DNA of 46,246 nucleotides. It comes from a virus. The stretch covers positions 1 to 46,246 of the IMG/VR virus record IMGVR_UViG_3300023097_000007; one strand, given 5' to 3'. Under the pieces are notes generated by a model, which searched no databases, had not been told where the DNA came from, and saw only the letters and a list, made by a program, of their open reading frames with translations. Each line of letters begins with the position of its first letter. Positions within the stretch are counted from its first letter, which is position 1. Position numbers and translations under genes: made by a program. Below, in pieces: positions 1 to 7,597 of the stretch.

Positions 1-136
1 TAGGTGATGGTTTTGTTACTCTAGAAAGGATTGAACAAAGTAAAATACACGGAAATTCAATAGGACAGCTTTCTAAATGGATGCAAGATTCTGGATACCC
101 ATTTTTTATTGAGGTTTTGTATTACAACCATGTAGG
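1..136. repeat. Terminal direct repeat, left copy (contig closes on itself)
   Basis: Bases 1-136 equal 46111-46246 except for one base (G at 10, A at 46120). The overlap lies inside one continuous reading frame, so joining the ends restores an intact gene. This is expected from an assembled circular or circularly permuted phage genome and implies a unit length of about 46,110 bp. The mismatch changes an Asp codon (right copy) to Gly (left copy) and may be strain variation or an end error. A true short terminal redundancy cannot be excluded. Confidence 0.9.
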
Positions 137-407
137 AAAGAAACTTCCGCAAAGCGCCTTGAGTTACCTTCCGACAGGAGAATGTATAGAATATTTGCCA
201 ATACTCATAAATGTCCGTTTTTCTGACGAAGGCAGTAATCATTTGGTCGGAGGTAAAATATCAAAAGATGGGACTTTGTATTTATATGATAGCCTTAATA
301 AAGAAATGATTACAACAACACTGAAAAGGATAAATAAAATGTATCATCATGTATATGGGCTATTTTTATTTTGCGGAGTTGATACCGGCAGTTATGCATT
401 TATTTAA
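1..407 (+). CDS. C39/papain-like cysteine protease candidate, 3' part (gene crosses the contig ends)
   Basis: This is the C-terminal part of a 156-residue protein whose start is at 46047; the frame is open from base 3 to the TAA at 405-407. The joined protein has a Gln-Lys-Glu-Ser-Tyr-Gly-Cys-Gly stretch near its N-terminus (Cys11), a Asn-His pair (His102) and a Tyr-Asp-Ser motif (Asp118). That order and spacing suit the Cys-His-Asp triad of a small papain-fold peptidase of the C39 type. The fold call is an inference from the motifs; no substrate can be named. It is the last gene of a run of small early genes (43.9-46.2 kb) and is followed 29 nt later by another small gene. An internal ATG at 81 would lose the Cys and is unlikely to be the start. 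Confidence 0.6.
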   Translation, partial: GDGFVTLERIEQSKIHGNSIGQLSKWMQDSGYPFFIEVLYYNHVGKKLPQSALSYLPTGECIEYLPILINVRFSDEGSNHLVGGKISKDGTLYLYDSLNKEMITTTLKRINKMYHHVYGLFLFCGVDTGSYAFI

Positions 408-436
408 CCCAACTATTAACCAGTAATACTTTAATT

Positions 437-616
437 ATGGAAAGAGAAACAGGATATTATTGGGTAAGTAGAGGCAAGGACGTGAATTTTAAAGACAACC
501 CTTACTTCATTGCGATTTATATCGCGCCATTTAAAATTTGGCGATTATGTGGTGATTCTAATGATTACGCAGATTGCTATTTTGACAGAATCAAAGAAAA
601 AAAACTAAAACCTTAA
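437..616 (+). CDS. Small hypothetical early protein (59 aa)
   Basis: This short frame begins with ATG at 437 after an A/T-rich stretch and ends with TAA at 614-616, filling the gap between its neighbours on the same strand. The protein is rich in aromatic residues at its start (Gly-Tyr-Tyr-Trp) and ends in a Lys-rich tail. A hydrophobic middle (Tyr-Phe-Ile-Ala-Ile-Tyr-Ile-Ala) is too short and mixed for a confident membrane helix. I do not recognise the family. It sits 10 nt before the zinc-finger gene and is probably co-transcribed with it. Confidence 0.6.
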   Translation: MERETGYYWVSRGKDVNFKDNPYFIAIYIAPFKIWRLCGDSNDYADCYFDRIKEKKLKP

Positions 617-626
617 AAAAATAATC

Positions 627-1253
627 ATGTCAGAACAAATAACAGAACAACAAGCAGCAAACGATTGGTGGAATTCACTTAACGAGCCTATACAATTCGA
701 TTGCCAAGTAAAGTATTTTGCCGGTACCGTATGCCCTATAAGACCTGAATCAATACTTTTAATCTATCGAAAAGAAGTTATTGAACCGTGGACATATTCA
801 ATTAGGGAAGATGAGGCCGACGATTTGTGTTTAAAATATTTCGGCACTAAAAGTAAAGAACTTACAAATGAGCAAATATTTTCAGTTTATCACCGTGAAG
901 TATTGGATAAAGAAACAGGCCCGAAAACATTAGGTTATAAATGTCCAGAAAATCACATAGAGTGCCCTACCTGTAAAGGATTCGGAATGATTAACAATAC
1001 CGATTACCTTGCATGTTGGAGATGTAGCGGTTATGGCTTCGTAAATCAGCAAGTCACAGCTAATCACAGCAATAATATGGAAGTGAAAACGGCTGAGGAA
1101 ATCCTAAATGAGTATTTCCATCCAAAAACAACACCAATTATTACAAAAAAGGCTATTTTAAATTGTATGCACGAATTCTCCAACCAACAAACCCAATCAC
1201 TTTTACAGGAAATGGAAGCGTTAAGATTGGAAGTATTAAGTTTACAAAAATAG
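627..1253 (+). CDS. Early protein with DnaJ-like zinc finger
   Basis: The protein has 208 residues. Residues 112-137 carry two CxxC knuckles with glycine-rich followers (Cys113/116 and Cys130/133, in the pattern CPTCKGFG then CWRCSGYGF), as in the CxxCxG zinc-binding repeats of DnaJ. The part before (1-105) is acidic and aromatic with no family I can name. The C-terminal 50 residues contain a Met-His-Glu-Phe motif in a predicted amphipathic helix, which I have seen in many small early proteins of Bacteroidota phages. A metal-binding early protein is likely; its partner is unknown. It lies just upstream of ninG. Confidence 0.7.
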   Translation: MSEQITEQQAANDWWNSLNEPIQFDCQVKYFAGTVCPIRPESILLIYRKEVIEPWTYSIREDEADDLCLKYFGTKSKELTNEQIFSVYHREVLDKETGPKTLGYKCPENHIECPTCKGFGMINNTDYLACWRCSGYGFVNQQVTANHSNNMEVKTAEEILNEYFHPKTTPIITKKAILNCMHEFSNQQTQSLLQEMEALRLEVLSLQK

Positions 1254-1280
1254 AAGAAGAGTATTTAATAATAAATAAAA

Positions 1281-1856
1281 ATGGCAAAATGTAAATATTG
1301 CAAATCAAAATATGAACAAAGGTATAATTCCTTTGAAGATGCTTGTTATGAATACGAATGCCAAGAAAAATCAAAGCAAACGAAGATTGACAAGTCAAAA
1401 GAAAAACAATCGCTTAAAGCCGTTAATTTGAAGTTGAAATCAATTCAGAGAAACACACCAATAAGAAAAGTCAGCAAAACATCATTAAAGGCTCTCGAAA
1501 AAGAAGCAAGGGCAATATTTCAGGAATACATCAGGTTACGAGATTCTGGATTACCTTGTATCAGCTGCAATGAAAAACGCAAACTTTCCGGTGGTCATTA
1601 TTTCAAATGTGAGATATATTCAGGATTGATTTTTAACGAAACGAATTGCAATGGACAATGTGACCAATGCAATATTTTACAGGATGGTAATTTACCAGGA
1701 TACAAAAAAGGATTGTTTGAAAAATATGGCGAAGAAAAAGTAATTAAGTTAATCCAAAGTAGCGATTCAAATCGGCAATATAAATTTACTCGTAAAGAGT
1801 TAATCGCTAAAAAAATTCAATACGAATTGAATATTAAAGAAATTTTAGATAAATGA
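1281..1856 (+). CDS. ninG: NinG-family recombination protein
   Basis: This 191-residue protein matches the lambda NinG (Rap) family in length and motif order: an N-terminal Cys pair (Cys4/Cys7), a basic linker, the segment LRDSGLPCISC (Cys93/Cys96), a Gly-Gly-His-Tyr (His106) and a downstream Cys cluster (Cys123, 127, 130). These would bind zinc in an HNH-like core. Lambda NinG is a structure-specific nuclease that promotes RecA/Red-dependent recombination of branched DNA. The gene overlaps the next one by 4 nt (ATGA), so the two are translationally coupled. The annealing protein and exonuclease it would serve lie at 38-40 kb. Confidence 0.88.
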   Translation: MAKCKYCKSKYEQRYNSFEDACYEYECQEKSKQTKIDKSKEKQSLKAVNLKLKSIQRNTPIRKVSKTSLKALEKEARAIFQEYIRLRDSGLPCISCNEKRKLSGGHYFKCEIYSGLIFNETNCNGQCDQCNILQDGNLPGYKKGLFEKYGEEKVIKLIQSSDSNRQYKFTRKELIAKKIQYELNIKEILDK

Positions 1857-2491
1857 GAAATAGAATTTTAATAAGCCTTTTTGATAGAACTGGAAACTGG
1901 TCTAGACCTTATTCCGAAAATGGATGGACGGTAATAAATATCGATATCCAAAACGGAATTGACATTTTAACATGGAACTATAAAAATTGGTACCAAAATC
2001 AAATAAATGACAATTCAGTAATGCCAGAAGTGATTGTTTTATCGGCGCAGCCATGCGATGTGTTTGCATTGTGCGGGAATAAACATAAAGAAAAAAGAAA
2101 AGCATCAGGAGAATTTGATTTAGGAATGAAATTAGTTGAAAAGACAAAAGAAATTATTGATTTTTTCGATGATTTACGAGTTTTAAAATGCTTTGCGATT
2201 GAGAATCCAATGAGTGATATTCATACTCATAACGCATGGATGGGTAAACCAAAGCAAAAATTTAATCCTTGCGATTTTGCAGGATACGATCCGGTTCCAG
2301 AGAATAGTCAGTACAATAAAAAAACTTGGCTTTGGGGAAATTTTAATACGATGGAAACAAAATATTTAGAGCCTAAATTTAAAGAATCTCCAATATGGAA
2401 AAACTTCGGGGGACGGTCGTTAGCAACAAAAAACGCACGTTCGATAACTCCGCTTGGATTCGCATATGCTTTTTACGAATCTAATCATTAA
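1853..2491 (+). CDS. Small C5-cytosine DNA methyltransferase-like protein
   Basis: The 212-residue protein shows a shortened C5-methyltransferase pattern: an N-terminal Leu-Phe-Asp-Arg-Thr-Gly segment for AdoMet binding, a Ser-Ala-Gln-Pro-Cys motif with candidate catalytic Cys68, a Ile-Glu-Asn-Pro motif (ENP, 117-119), and near the C-terminus a Thr-Pro-Leu-Gly-Phe-Ala segment resembling motif X. At about 210 residues it is much shorter than typical 300-400 residue enzymes and has a small target-recognition region. It may methylate phage DNA against host restriction, or be a divergent member with another use. Its start overlaps the ninG stop (ATGA). Confidence 0.75.
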   Translation: MRNRILISLFDRTGNWSRPYSENGWTVINIDIQNGIDILTWNYKNWYQNQINDNSVMPEVIVLSAQPCDVFALCGNKHKEKRKASGEFDLGMKLVEKTKEIIDFFDDLRVLKCFAIENPMSDIHTHNAWMGKPKQKFNPCDFAGYDPVPENSQYNKKTWLWGNFNTMETKYLEPKFKESPIWKNFGGRSLATKNARSITPLGFAYAFYESNH

Positions 2492-2506
2492 ATCTAAAAA
2501 GATATC

Positions 2507-2827
2507 ATGAAACCATGTGAAAACATCTACCAAATAGCAAAAGATTGGTGCTCTAAAAGATACTCGCCTTTTACAAGTGACGATTTTAAGAATTACTTTT
2601 TAAAAACGTACATGCCACCACGTAATCCAAATTCATTCGGGGCAATTTTCATGTATTTGTCGATGAATGGATTAATTCGTGACAACGGCATAATGGTAAA
2701 AAGTAGATTTCCTGCAGCAAAATGTCGTAAAATTACCCAATGGATTTCAAAAGAATATTCAGAAAAGCAACAGAAAAACAGAAAAATAACACAGTATGAA
2801 ATAAATTTCTCCAAATATAATATATAA
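2507..2827 (+). CDS. Hypothetical protein, possible winged-helix (106 aa)
   Basis: The protein begins with Ile-Ala-Lys-Asp-Trp-Cys and continues with a pattern of short helices (Phe-Thr-Ser-Asp-Asp-Phe, then Ala-Ile-Phe-Met-Tyr-Leu, then Gly-Leu-Ile-Arg-Asp-Asn-Gly). This resembles the small winged-helix-like proteins that often sit beside NinG genes in phages: a domain asking whether DNA is open, ending in a basic tail. That resemblance is from memory of the pattern only. The C-terminus is Lys/Gln rich. It starts 16 nt after the methyltransferase and probably belongs to the same operon. Confidence 0.6.
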   Translation: MKPCENIYQIAKDWCSKRYSPFTSDDFKNYFLKTYMPPRNPNSFGAIFMYLSMNGLIRDNGIMVKSRFPAAKCRKITQWISKEYSEKQQKNRKITQYEINFSKYNI

Positions 2828-2900
2828 AAATTAAGGACGAACAGAACATGCAATAATGCTGTTTAATATTCCAATGCCAAAAATTAATTAAGAATGAGTA

Positions 2901-2923
2901 ATTTAGCTGAAACATAGCTAAAT
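2901..2923 (+). promoter_or_regulatory. Inverted repeat covering a start codon
   Basis: ATTTAGCT (2901-2908) and AGCTAAAT (2916-2923) are perfect complements separated by 7 nt. The right arm ends inside the ATG at 2922-2924, so an RNA hairpin would hide the start codon and the region before it. It could be a translational switch or, as DNA, a protein-binding palindrome. Confidence 0.5.
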
Positions 2924-3158
2924 GAAACCTATAATCCACAATAACTGCCAACTATTTACATATAACTTAAAAACTTTTGAATTTGGCACCATTGATTCTG
3001 AAAATGTTTTAGTAGAAAAAGCATTTTGGAAAGGAAAGCAGTTTTTCGATTACCGACAAAAAAATGGAAACACGGATTTATTGATTGTAAACGCAATGAA
3101 TATAAAAAAAGCCGCGGCAAAAATGCTAATTCTAATAGAAATGAGGGATTCAAAATGA
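2922..3158 (+). CDS. Hypothetical protein (78 aa)
   Basis: An ATG at 2922 opens a 78-residue frame that ends in TGA at 3156-3158, overlapping the next gene's ATG by 4 nt. That coupling is the main support for it being real. The C-terminal half has a hydrophobic helix-like stretch (Asp-Leu-Leu-Ile-Val-Asn-Ala-Met) and alanine/lysine-rich residues. No family is recognised. A 23-nt inverted repeat overlaps the start codon, suggesting controlled translation. Confidence 0.55.
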   Translation: MKPIIHNNCQLFTYNLKTFEFGTIDSENVLVEKAFWKGKQFFDYRQKNGNTDLLIVNAMNIKKAAAKMLILIEMRDSK

Positions 3159-3469
3159 AAGATAAATTTATAAGACATGAGGTTTATACGATATATGATT
3201 CAAAAGTAAATCATATAAGAGACATTCCAGAAGAAGAAATGTCGCGATATAAATTCTTTAGCGATGGAACCGGAAGATTGCTAACTAAAACAAAATATAA
3301 TTTTCAAACTATGGAAATAGGTGATTATAAGGAGTTTTTAAATGTAAGTAGATATTACAGGTCAATCGTCATGCAGGCTGCGAGATATTGGATTGAACAA
3401 AATAAACTGAATTGGAAGTTTACTGCATGCAGAAAATTAGATAAAATATATTTAACACGAATAAAATAA
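3155..3469 (+). CDS. Hypothetical protein (104 aa)
   Basis: I chose the ATG at 3155 rather than the in-frame upstream ATG at 3026, because 3155 gives an ATGA overlap with the preceding gene and avoids a long Lys/Arg-rich artefact. The protein has no motif I recognise; it contains a Phe-Phe-Ser-Asp-Gly-Thr-Gly turn and an aromatic helix near Tyr-Trp-Ile-Glu-Gln. It is followed 14 nt later by another small gene on the same strand. Confidence 0.6.
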   Translation: MKDKFIRHEVYTIYDSKVNHIRDIPEEEMSRYKFFSDGTGRLLTKTKYNFQTMEIGDYKEFLNVSRYYRSIVMQAARYWIEQNKLNWKFTACRKLDKIYLTRIK

Positions 3470-3483
3470 AACCAAATTTAATT

Positions 3484-3729
3484 ATGACAAATATAACGCC
3501 CGTAAAAGCAAATGACCTGATTCAAGGCAATATTTATATACTCTCAAGGAATCCATGCACAGAAGATAATGGAATATTTATAAAACAAGACGGAATTCAT
3601 TGTTTCTTTGAAGTAACAGGGATAGAGCCTAAAAAAACAAAACTATACCGAGTAAAAGTTAATTCATACGGTTTACTCGCCCCCTTTGTAATAGTAAACG
3701 GAAGGACTTTAGCTGTTTTTGAAATTTAA
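3484..3729 (+). CDS. Hypothetical small beta-rich protein (81 aa)
   Basis: The 81 residues alternate hydrophobic and polar positions, suggesting a small beta barrel (Leu-Ile-Gln-Gly-Asn-Ile-Tyr-Ile-Leu near the start, Ala-Pro-Phe-Val-Ile-Val near the end). This opening resembles small early phage proteins of the SH3-like kind, but no family can be assigned. It stands at the end of a small-gene run and just before the large coiled-coil gene. Confidence 0.6.
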   Translation: MTNITPVKANDLIQGNIYILSRNPCTEDNGIFIKQDGIHCFFEVTGIEPKKTKLYRVKVNSYGLLAPFVIVNGRTLAVFEI

Positions 3730-3776
3730 CCTTAAAATGATGATATAGCCAAATTTAAAAAATAAAATTAAATAAC

Positions 3777-5204
3777 ATGAAAGAAACAGCAGTAGAAAAA
3801 GTAATCGGCACTAGAGAGGTTTCGGTTACTAGAAAATCAGTTAAAGAATTGATCGGGAATTCCGAGGGGACGTTGGTAAACGTAGATTTCGTGGAGGTAA
3901 AAAAGAACCTGGAAGCGTTGGTGAAAAAGCATAAAGCTGAAGTTACGAGAATCAGTAGACTAAAAGACCTCAGCCCTGAGGACGTAAAGAAAGCGGAAGC
4001 CTTAATGAAGGAACACCGCGACAATAGATACGCCCTCCAAAATGTCCGCGATCATAATTCATCGGTTTTGGCTTCTGTAAGCAAAACGCACAAAGCAGAA
4101 ATCGAGAAGGTGATTGAAATTGTCCGAAATCCGGAAAATATTATACTTGGGGCGTTGGAAGCGCATAAAGAGCGTGAAAGAGCTATTCAGGAAGAAATAG
4201 ACAGGGAAAATGAGAAGCGAAAATATTTGCTTCAAAAAGCAGTCGAAGATTCAGAAGATGTATTAAAGGAAATCATCAATAAATTTACTGATTACCGGAG
4301 CAAGGAATCTATTGTAAATGAATTTCAGACAAAAATATCAGAACTTATGGGCAGCATTCAATCCGACGATTACACATCTGCGTTTGAATTTATGACTGAA
4401 AGATTATCAGATGATTTACAGTTGAAAATTGACGATCTGAAAGTGAAGTTCGACCGCGACGAAGCGCAACGTCTCCAAAGAATTTCTGACTTGAAATCAT
4501 CCCGTATGGAGAAACTATTCGATTACAATACCAAATACAAAGGAGAAAAACCATTGGGCGAATTGAGTACAAACGAATGGACCGAGATTTTGACAACAGC
4601 AATTTTAGAGTTCAGGGGCGCGGAATTGGAATCTATGGGATTTTCGGACACTCAGAAAGGCGGCGCAAGAGAATTTTTATGCGAGAATGGAAATAAAGTA
4701 ACTGTTGAACATGATAGAATGGTCGGATATGATGATGCCGAATGGGAAGCAGAAAAACACGAAATAGGACTTTTTATTGATAGCAATAAAGCTAAAGAAG
4801 TAGCAGATATCGAAGTATCTGAACAATTTGATCAACAAGATACAGGAGACGAACACGTGCCGTCAGAAGTTGACGCTCAAAAGGCGCAGGCCGAAACATT
4901 AGCAGAAAATCACGGAGATACAGAAGATTTCGTGAAATATCAACCAGAAGAAGAATTTTCTGCAAAAGAAGTGAAATCAGACGATTTAAACGATATTTCG
5001 GTGACAGATGAAGAAAGTGTCGGCTATAATGAAAAATCACTGGAAAACCTCGCTCCTGACGTTGCGCAGATTTACAAATCATTAAAATCACTTTCGACAT
5101 TTAATAAAATTGGATTGGCTATCAATTCTCCGGAATGGGAGCAGGCAATAAAAGAAGCTGACAGGGTTTTGTTTTTATTTGAAATGAAAAATAATATTGT
5201 TTAA
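3777..5204 (+). CDS. Large coiled-coil protein of the DNA-metabolism module (475 aa)
   Basis: Residues 1-270 are strongly charged and heptad-like, predicting a long alpha-helical coiled coil. A compact segment follows (about 270-345, with Thr-Asn-Glu-Trp-Thr-Glu-Ile-Leu), then an acidic Asp/Glu-rich stretch (about 345-420) and a short helical end. Its size and place beside recombination genes resemble the DUF1351-type proteins found next to phage annealing proteins, but I cannot confirm that family. The base composition is somewhat richer in G+C than its neighbours. Co-directional genes at 5221, 5736 and 6081 follow closely. Confidence 0.75.
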   Translation: MKETAVEKVIGTREVSVTRKSVKELIGNSEGTLVNVDFVEVKKNLEALVKKHKAEVTRISRLKDLSPEDVKKAEALMKEHRDNRYALQNVRDHNSSVLASVSKTHKAEIEKVIEIVRNPENIILGALEAHKERERAIQEEIDRENEKRKYLLQKAVEDSEDVLKEIINKFTDYRSKESIVNEFQTKISELMGSIQSDDYTSAFEFMTERLSDDLQLKIDDLKVKFDRDEAQRLQRISDLKSSRMEKLFDYNTKYKGEKPLGELSTNEWTEILTTAILEFRGAELESMGFSDTQKGGAREFLCENGNKVTVEHDRMVGYDDAEWEAEKHEIGLFIDSNKAKEVADIEVSEQFDQQDTGDEHVPSEVDAQKAQAETLAENHGDTEDFVKYQPEEEFSAKEVKSDDLNDISVTDEESVGYNEKSLENLAPDVAQIYKSLKSLSTFNKIGLAINSPEWEQAIKEADRVLFLFEMKNNIV

Positions 5205-5220
5205 TTTTAAAAAGTAAATT

Positions 5221-5736
5221 ATGAAAATTACCGTACAAGTAGATTTATCGGAAATGTATTCCGAAGATGATGAACAAAGCTTTAACAGTCAAATATTAGA
5301 TTCCATTGCCTATGAGGTAAAATCTAAAGTCATGACTGATTTTAGAAACAAAGGTTTTGAAGTTGTAGAGCAGTCTGCGAGACAATTAATAAATACAGAT
5401 TTTGAAAAAGAAATTGAAACAACCGTTAAAAATATTTTTGACTTTAAAGTTGTTAGAGATGGAAAAACATATAAGCAACTAGTTGAAGAAAAAATATCTA
5501 CCAATACTTATTTTACCGACGCGGGACGTGCTGAAAAATGGATTAATAGCATTTTAGACCCTTTGCAAGGAAAAATTATAGATGCAGTTAAGTCCGAGGC
5601 TATAAAAATAGGTCAAGAACTTTCAAACAGGTATGATTTGCTTTTCGCATCTCAGCTTGTGGCAAAAATGAATGAAGCCGGACTTTTAAAAGAAGATGTG
5701 GCAAATCTATTGCTACCTAAAAAAGAAGAACAGTAA
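5221..5736 (+). CDS. Hypothetical protein (171 aa)
   Basis: The protein begins with a beta-like segment (Lys-Ile-Thr-Val-Gln-Val-Asp-Leu) followed by mixed helices rich in Lys, Glu and Asp; no catalytic motif is visible. The stop TAA shares its last A with the ATG of the next gene (TAATG at 5734-5738), which shows translational coupling. It is one of three small genes between the coiled-coil protein and the DUF3127 protein and may assist DNA processing. Confidence 0.7.
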   Translation: MKITVQVDLSEMYSEDDEQSFNSQILDSIAYEVKSKVMTDFRNKGFEVVEQSARQLINTDFEKEIETTVKNIFDFKVVRDGKTYKQLVEEKISTNTYFTDAGRAEKWINSILDPLQGKIIDAVKSEAIKIGQELSNRYDLLFASQLVAKMNEAGLLKEDVANLLLPKKEEQ

Positions 5737-6068
5737 TGGGAAAGTCAACTATAACAGATTTACCGAAAGATATTCAGGCGGTAGTTCCTAATTTCAAGGA
5801 AAACGCCGCTATAATGGAAATTATCAGACAGGCACAAGCGGGAGAGTTTCACGATTTTAAAAACACTACCTATGTTTGTGGGAAAGTAGCGCTAGTTGAA
5901 ATGCTACAAGAGACCAATGAGCCCAAATTAATTTCAATTGCCAAAGCAGTGGTTAATGGAGAATATGACGAAAGTCCAGACGAAGAAGATAAAGCCATGA
6001 TGAAAAAAGATTGGTTAGACGATGGAGGGACAGAGGAACAATACAAAAAGCTATTCGGCGAACAATAA
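5736..6068 (+). CDS. Hypothetical acidic protein (110 aa)
   Basis: The start overlaps the upstream stop (TAATG). The protein has an N-terminal helical part with one Cys (Tyr-Val-Cys-Gly-Lys-Val-Ala) and a C-terminal strongly acidic half (Asp-Glu-Ser-Pro-Asp-Glu-Glu-Asp). I do not recognise the family. It is coupled to the 171-residue gene before it and precedes the DUF3127 gene by 12 nt. Confidence 0.68.
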   Translation: MGKSTITDLPKDIQAVVPNFKENAAIMEIIRQAQAGEFHDFKNTTYVCGKVALVEMLQETNEPKLISIAKAVVNGEYDESPDEEDKAMMKKDWLDDGGTEEQYKKLFGEQ

Positions 6069-6080
6069 TAAAAAATAAAT

Positions 6081-6359
6081 ATGCAAAAAGATATACAAAT
6101 AACAGGAATCATTCATTTAATAGGTAAAACAGAAAATATAGGTTTAAATAATTTTAAAAAAAGACTTTTGGTTGTAGAAACAATAGAGGAATTTCCGCAG
6201 AAAATCCCGATAGACTTTGTAAAGGAAAAAACAATTTTACTCGATTATTTCAAATATGGCGAAAAAGTTTGTGTTTCCATCAACCTCAGAGGAAATGAAA
6301 GCAATGGGCGTTGGTTTTTGCAAGCGCAGGGTTGGAAAATATCTCACTCCGCAATATAA
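6081..6359 (+). CDS. DUF3127-like OB-fold single-strand DNA-binding protein
   Basis: The 92-residue protein follows the DUF3127 pattern: an opening strand with Ile-Thr-Gly-Ile-Ile, a Phe-Lys-Lys-Arg segment, a strand Leu-Leu-Val-Val-Glu-Thr ending near Pro-Gln-Lys-Ile, a Tyr-Gly-Glu-Lys-Val segment and a final Asn-Gly-Arg-Trp-Phe with a Gly-Trp-Lys-Ile strand. DUF3127 proteins are small OB-fold proteins of Bacteroidota and their phages, thought to act like SSB. It closes the early operon and probably supports the annealing protein and exonuclease at 38-40 kb. The family assignment is by pattern recall. Confidence 0.75.
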   Translation: MQKDIQITGIIHLIGKTENIGLNNFKKRLLVVETIEEFPQKIPIDFVKEKTILLDYFKYGEKVCVSINLRGNESNGRWFLQAQGWKISHSAI

Positions 6360-6408
6360 TAAACTCTAAATTTTTTTCATAAAATAGAATTTCAATATAA
6401 ATAAGACA

Positions 6409-6416
6409 TATATTTG
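6409..6416 (+). promoter_or_regulatory. Putative Bacteroidota promoter (-7 box)
   Basis: TATATTTG fits the TAnnTTTG core used by Bacteroidota sigma-ABfr. No clear TTG element was seen upstream. It lies about 35 nt before a terminator-like hairpin and about 100 nt before terS, giving a short leader transcript. Confidence 0.5.
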
Positions 6417-6451
6417 TAACTCATGATGTTTATTGTTTTTAGATTTTAGGG

Positions 6452-6480
6452 AAGCCTTGTAGAAATATGAGGCTTTTTGC
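6452..6480 (+). terminator. Intrinsic terminator or attenuator before terS
   Basis: AAGCCT (6452-6457) and AGGCTT (6470-6475) pair around a 12-nt loop and are followed by a T run. It ends the early operon and lies between a promoter core (6409) and terS, so it may also attenuate that transcript. Confidence 0.65.
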
Positions 6481-6502
6481 TGTTTATTATTCAATGTTTT
6501 TA

Positions 6503-6510
6503 TACATTTG
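6503..6510 (+). promoter_or_regulatory. Putative promoter just before terS
   Basis: TATACATTTG (6501-6510) contains the TAnnTTTG core five bases before the ATG at 6515, which would give a leaderless message. The same ten bases recur at 7291-7300 before another gene. Confidence 0.5.
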
Positions 6511-6514
6511 CTTC

Positions 6515-7180
6515 ATGGCAAAGAACGTATTAACAACATTTGAAGAAGCATTTGCACAAAAATATGCAAGGAATCCAGATGCAACAGCAGCATTTAGGGC
6601 ATCAGGATATTCTTTTAAGAACATGAAGCCGGAAACGCAGTGGCAACAAGCTTCAAAGATTTTGAATCGTCCTAAGGTATCGGCAAGGATAAAAGAACTT
6701 CAGGACATATCAAAAAAGGTAGCTTCCAAAAAATTTGAAATTGATTCGGAAGAAATCATCCGTCACCTGGATATTTTAAGAAAAGCACGAATCGATGAAT
6801 ATGTTGAATACAAGACGGTTGAAATTCCTGTCACAAGACATACAACTGTTACAACTGGAACCGGAAAGAACAAAGTCAGTACAACAAATACTGAAACATT
6901 CATCAAGGAAGAAGTACAATTTGTATTCAAGCCGTGGGATGATCTCACAGATGAGCAAAAGATGGCTATAGAATCAGTTAAGCATGGGAGGTATGGTATA
7001 GAGCTTAAACTACATGGAAAGCACTGGTCTATAGATATGCTTAATAAGCACCTTGGATTATACGAAAAAGACAACCGCCAAAAGACTACTGAAATTAATA
7101 ATGAAATTGACATGTCTAAGATGTCAACTGAAACATTGCAGGCCATTGCTGAGGCTTATGTGAAGCCTGATATAATTTAA
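6515..7180 (+). CDS. terS: Terminase small subunit
   Basis: I place the start at ATG 6515 (221 aa) because the upstream ATG at 6467 would add 16 hydrophobic residues encoded by promoter and terminator sequence. The N-terminal half has the usual TerS layout: a phage terminase_2-like helix-turn-helix (Phe-Ala-Gln-Lys-Tyr, then Asn-Pro-Asp-Ala-Thr-Ala-Ala-Phe-Arg-Ala-Ser-Gly-Tyr, then Ala-Ser-Lys-Ile-Leu-Asn-Arg-Pro) followed by a helical segment with Val-Ser-Ala-Arg-Ile. The C-terminal part is helical with a Thr/Lys-rich insertion around residues 100-130. TerS binds packaging DNA and activates TerL. Five other genes separate it from terL. Confidence 0.85.
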   Translation: MAKNVLTTFEEAFAQKYARNPDATAAFRASGYSFKNMKPETQWQQASKILNRPKVSARIKELQDISKKVASKKFEIDSEEIIRHLDILRKARIDEYVEYKTVEIPVTRHTTVTTGTGKNKVSTTNTETFIKEEVQFVFKPWDDLTDEQKMAIESVKHGRYGIELKLHGKHWSIDMLNKHLGLYEKDNRQKTTEINNEIDMSKMSTETLQAIAEAYVKPDII

Positions 7181-7270
7181 GTAACTATATATCCATTCAA
7201 CCTAAATCCCAATAAAATCAATCTGTTTTAAATTATTTTACAAAATAAATTAAATATTTTGCTTTAGCAC

Positions 7271-7300
7271 TTGTTTATTACAAAATAAGTTATACATTTG
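7271..7300 (+). promoter_or_regulatory. Bacteroidota promoter
   Basis: TTG (7271-7273), 19 bases, then TACATTTG (7293-7300) match the TTG/TAnnTTTG consensus with good spacing. The start site would lie near 7306, just before the gene at 7334. Confidence 0.65.
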
Positions 7301-7333
7301 TATGTAGAAATGAAACAACAAAAATTAGAAACC

Positions 7334-7597
7334 ATGAGCAAATATTCAAAAACACCGAAAATGACACAAGTTGAAAAATTAGCTTTTTACAATGAAAACG
7401 GTTATTTTTTCGGAACAACTCCAAAAGCAACAATAAGCGGAAAGGGAGATTTCAAAGCGATGTTAGAAGTTGATGTTAAAGCTATCGCAGATGCGGAATA
7501 CAAACAAACTGTAAAATTGGTTGACGATAACATCGCCACTAACTGCGGCTATACAGAAGCCGAAATGAGTACAAAAAGACAAATGAAAAACCTTTAA
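7334..7597 (+). CDS. Hypothetical protein (87 aa)
   Basis: In-frame starts exist at 7298 (inside the promoter), 7310 and 7334. I favour 7334 because 7298 precedes the likely transcription start. The 87-residue protein is basic at the N-terminus and contains a Gly-Tyr-Phe-Phe-Gly-Thr-Thr segment and an acidic-to-alanine-rich helix (Val-Asp-Val-Lys-Ala-Ile-Ala-Asp-Ala-Glu). No family is recognised. It heads a group of four small genes with its own promoter between terS and the exonuclease, so it is likely an accessory gene. Confidence 0.6.
   Translation: MSKYSKTPKMTQVEKLAFYNENGYFFGTTPKATISGKGDFKAMLEVDVKAIADAEYKQTVKLVDDNIATNCGYTEAEMSTKRQMKNL

Noticed and set aside
3026-3154. Upstream extension of the 3155 gene
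   Set aside because: The extra 43 residues are a Lys/Arg-rich artefact opposite a coupled gene end; the ATGA overlap at 3155 is better.
6467-6514. Earlier start for terS
   Set aside because: It lies within the hairpin and promoter, giving an unlikely hydrophobic N-terminus.
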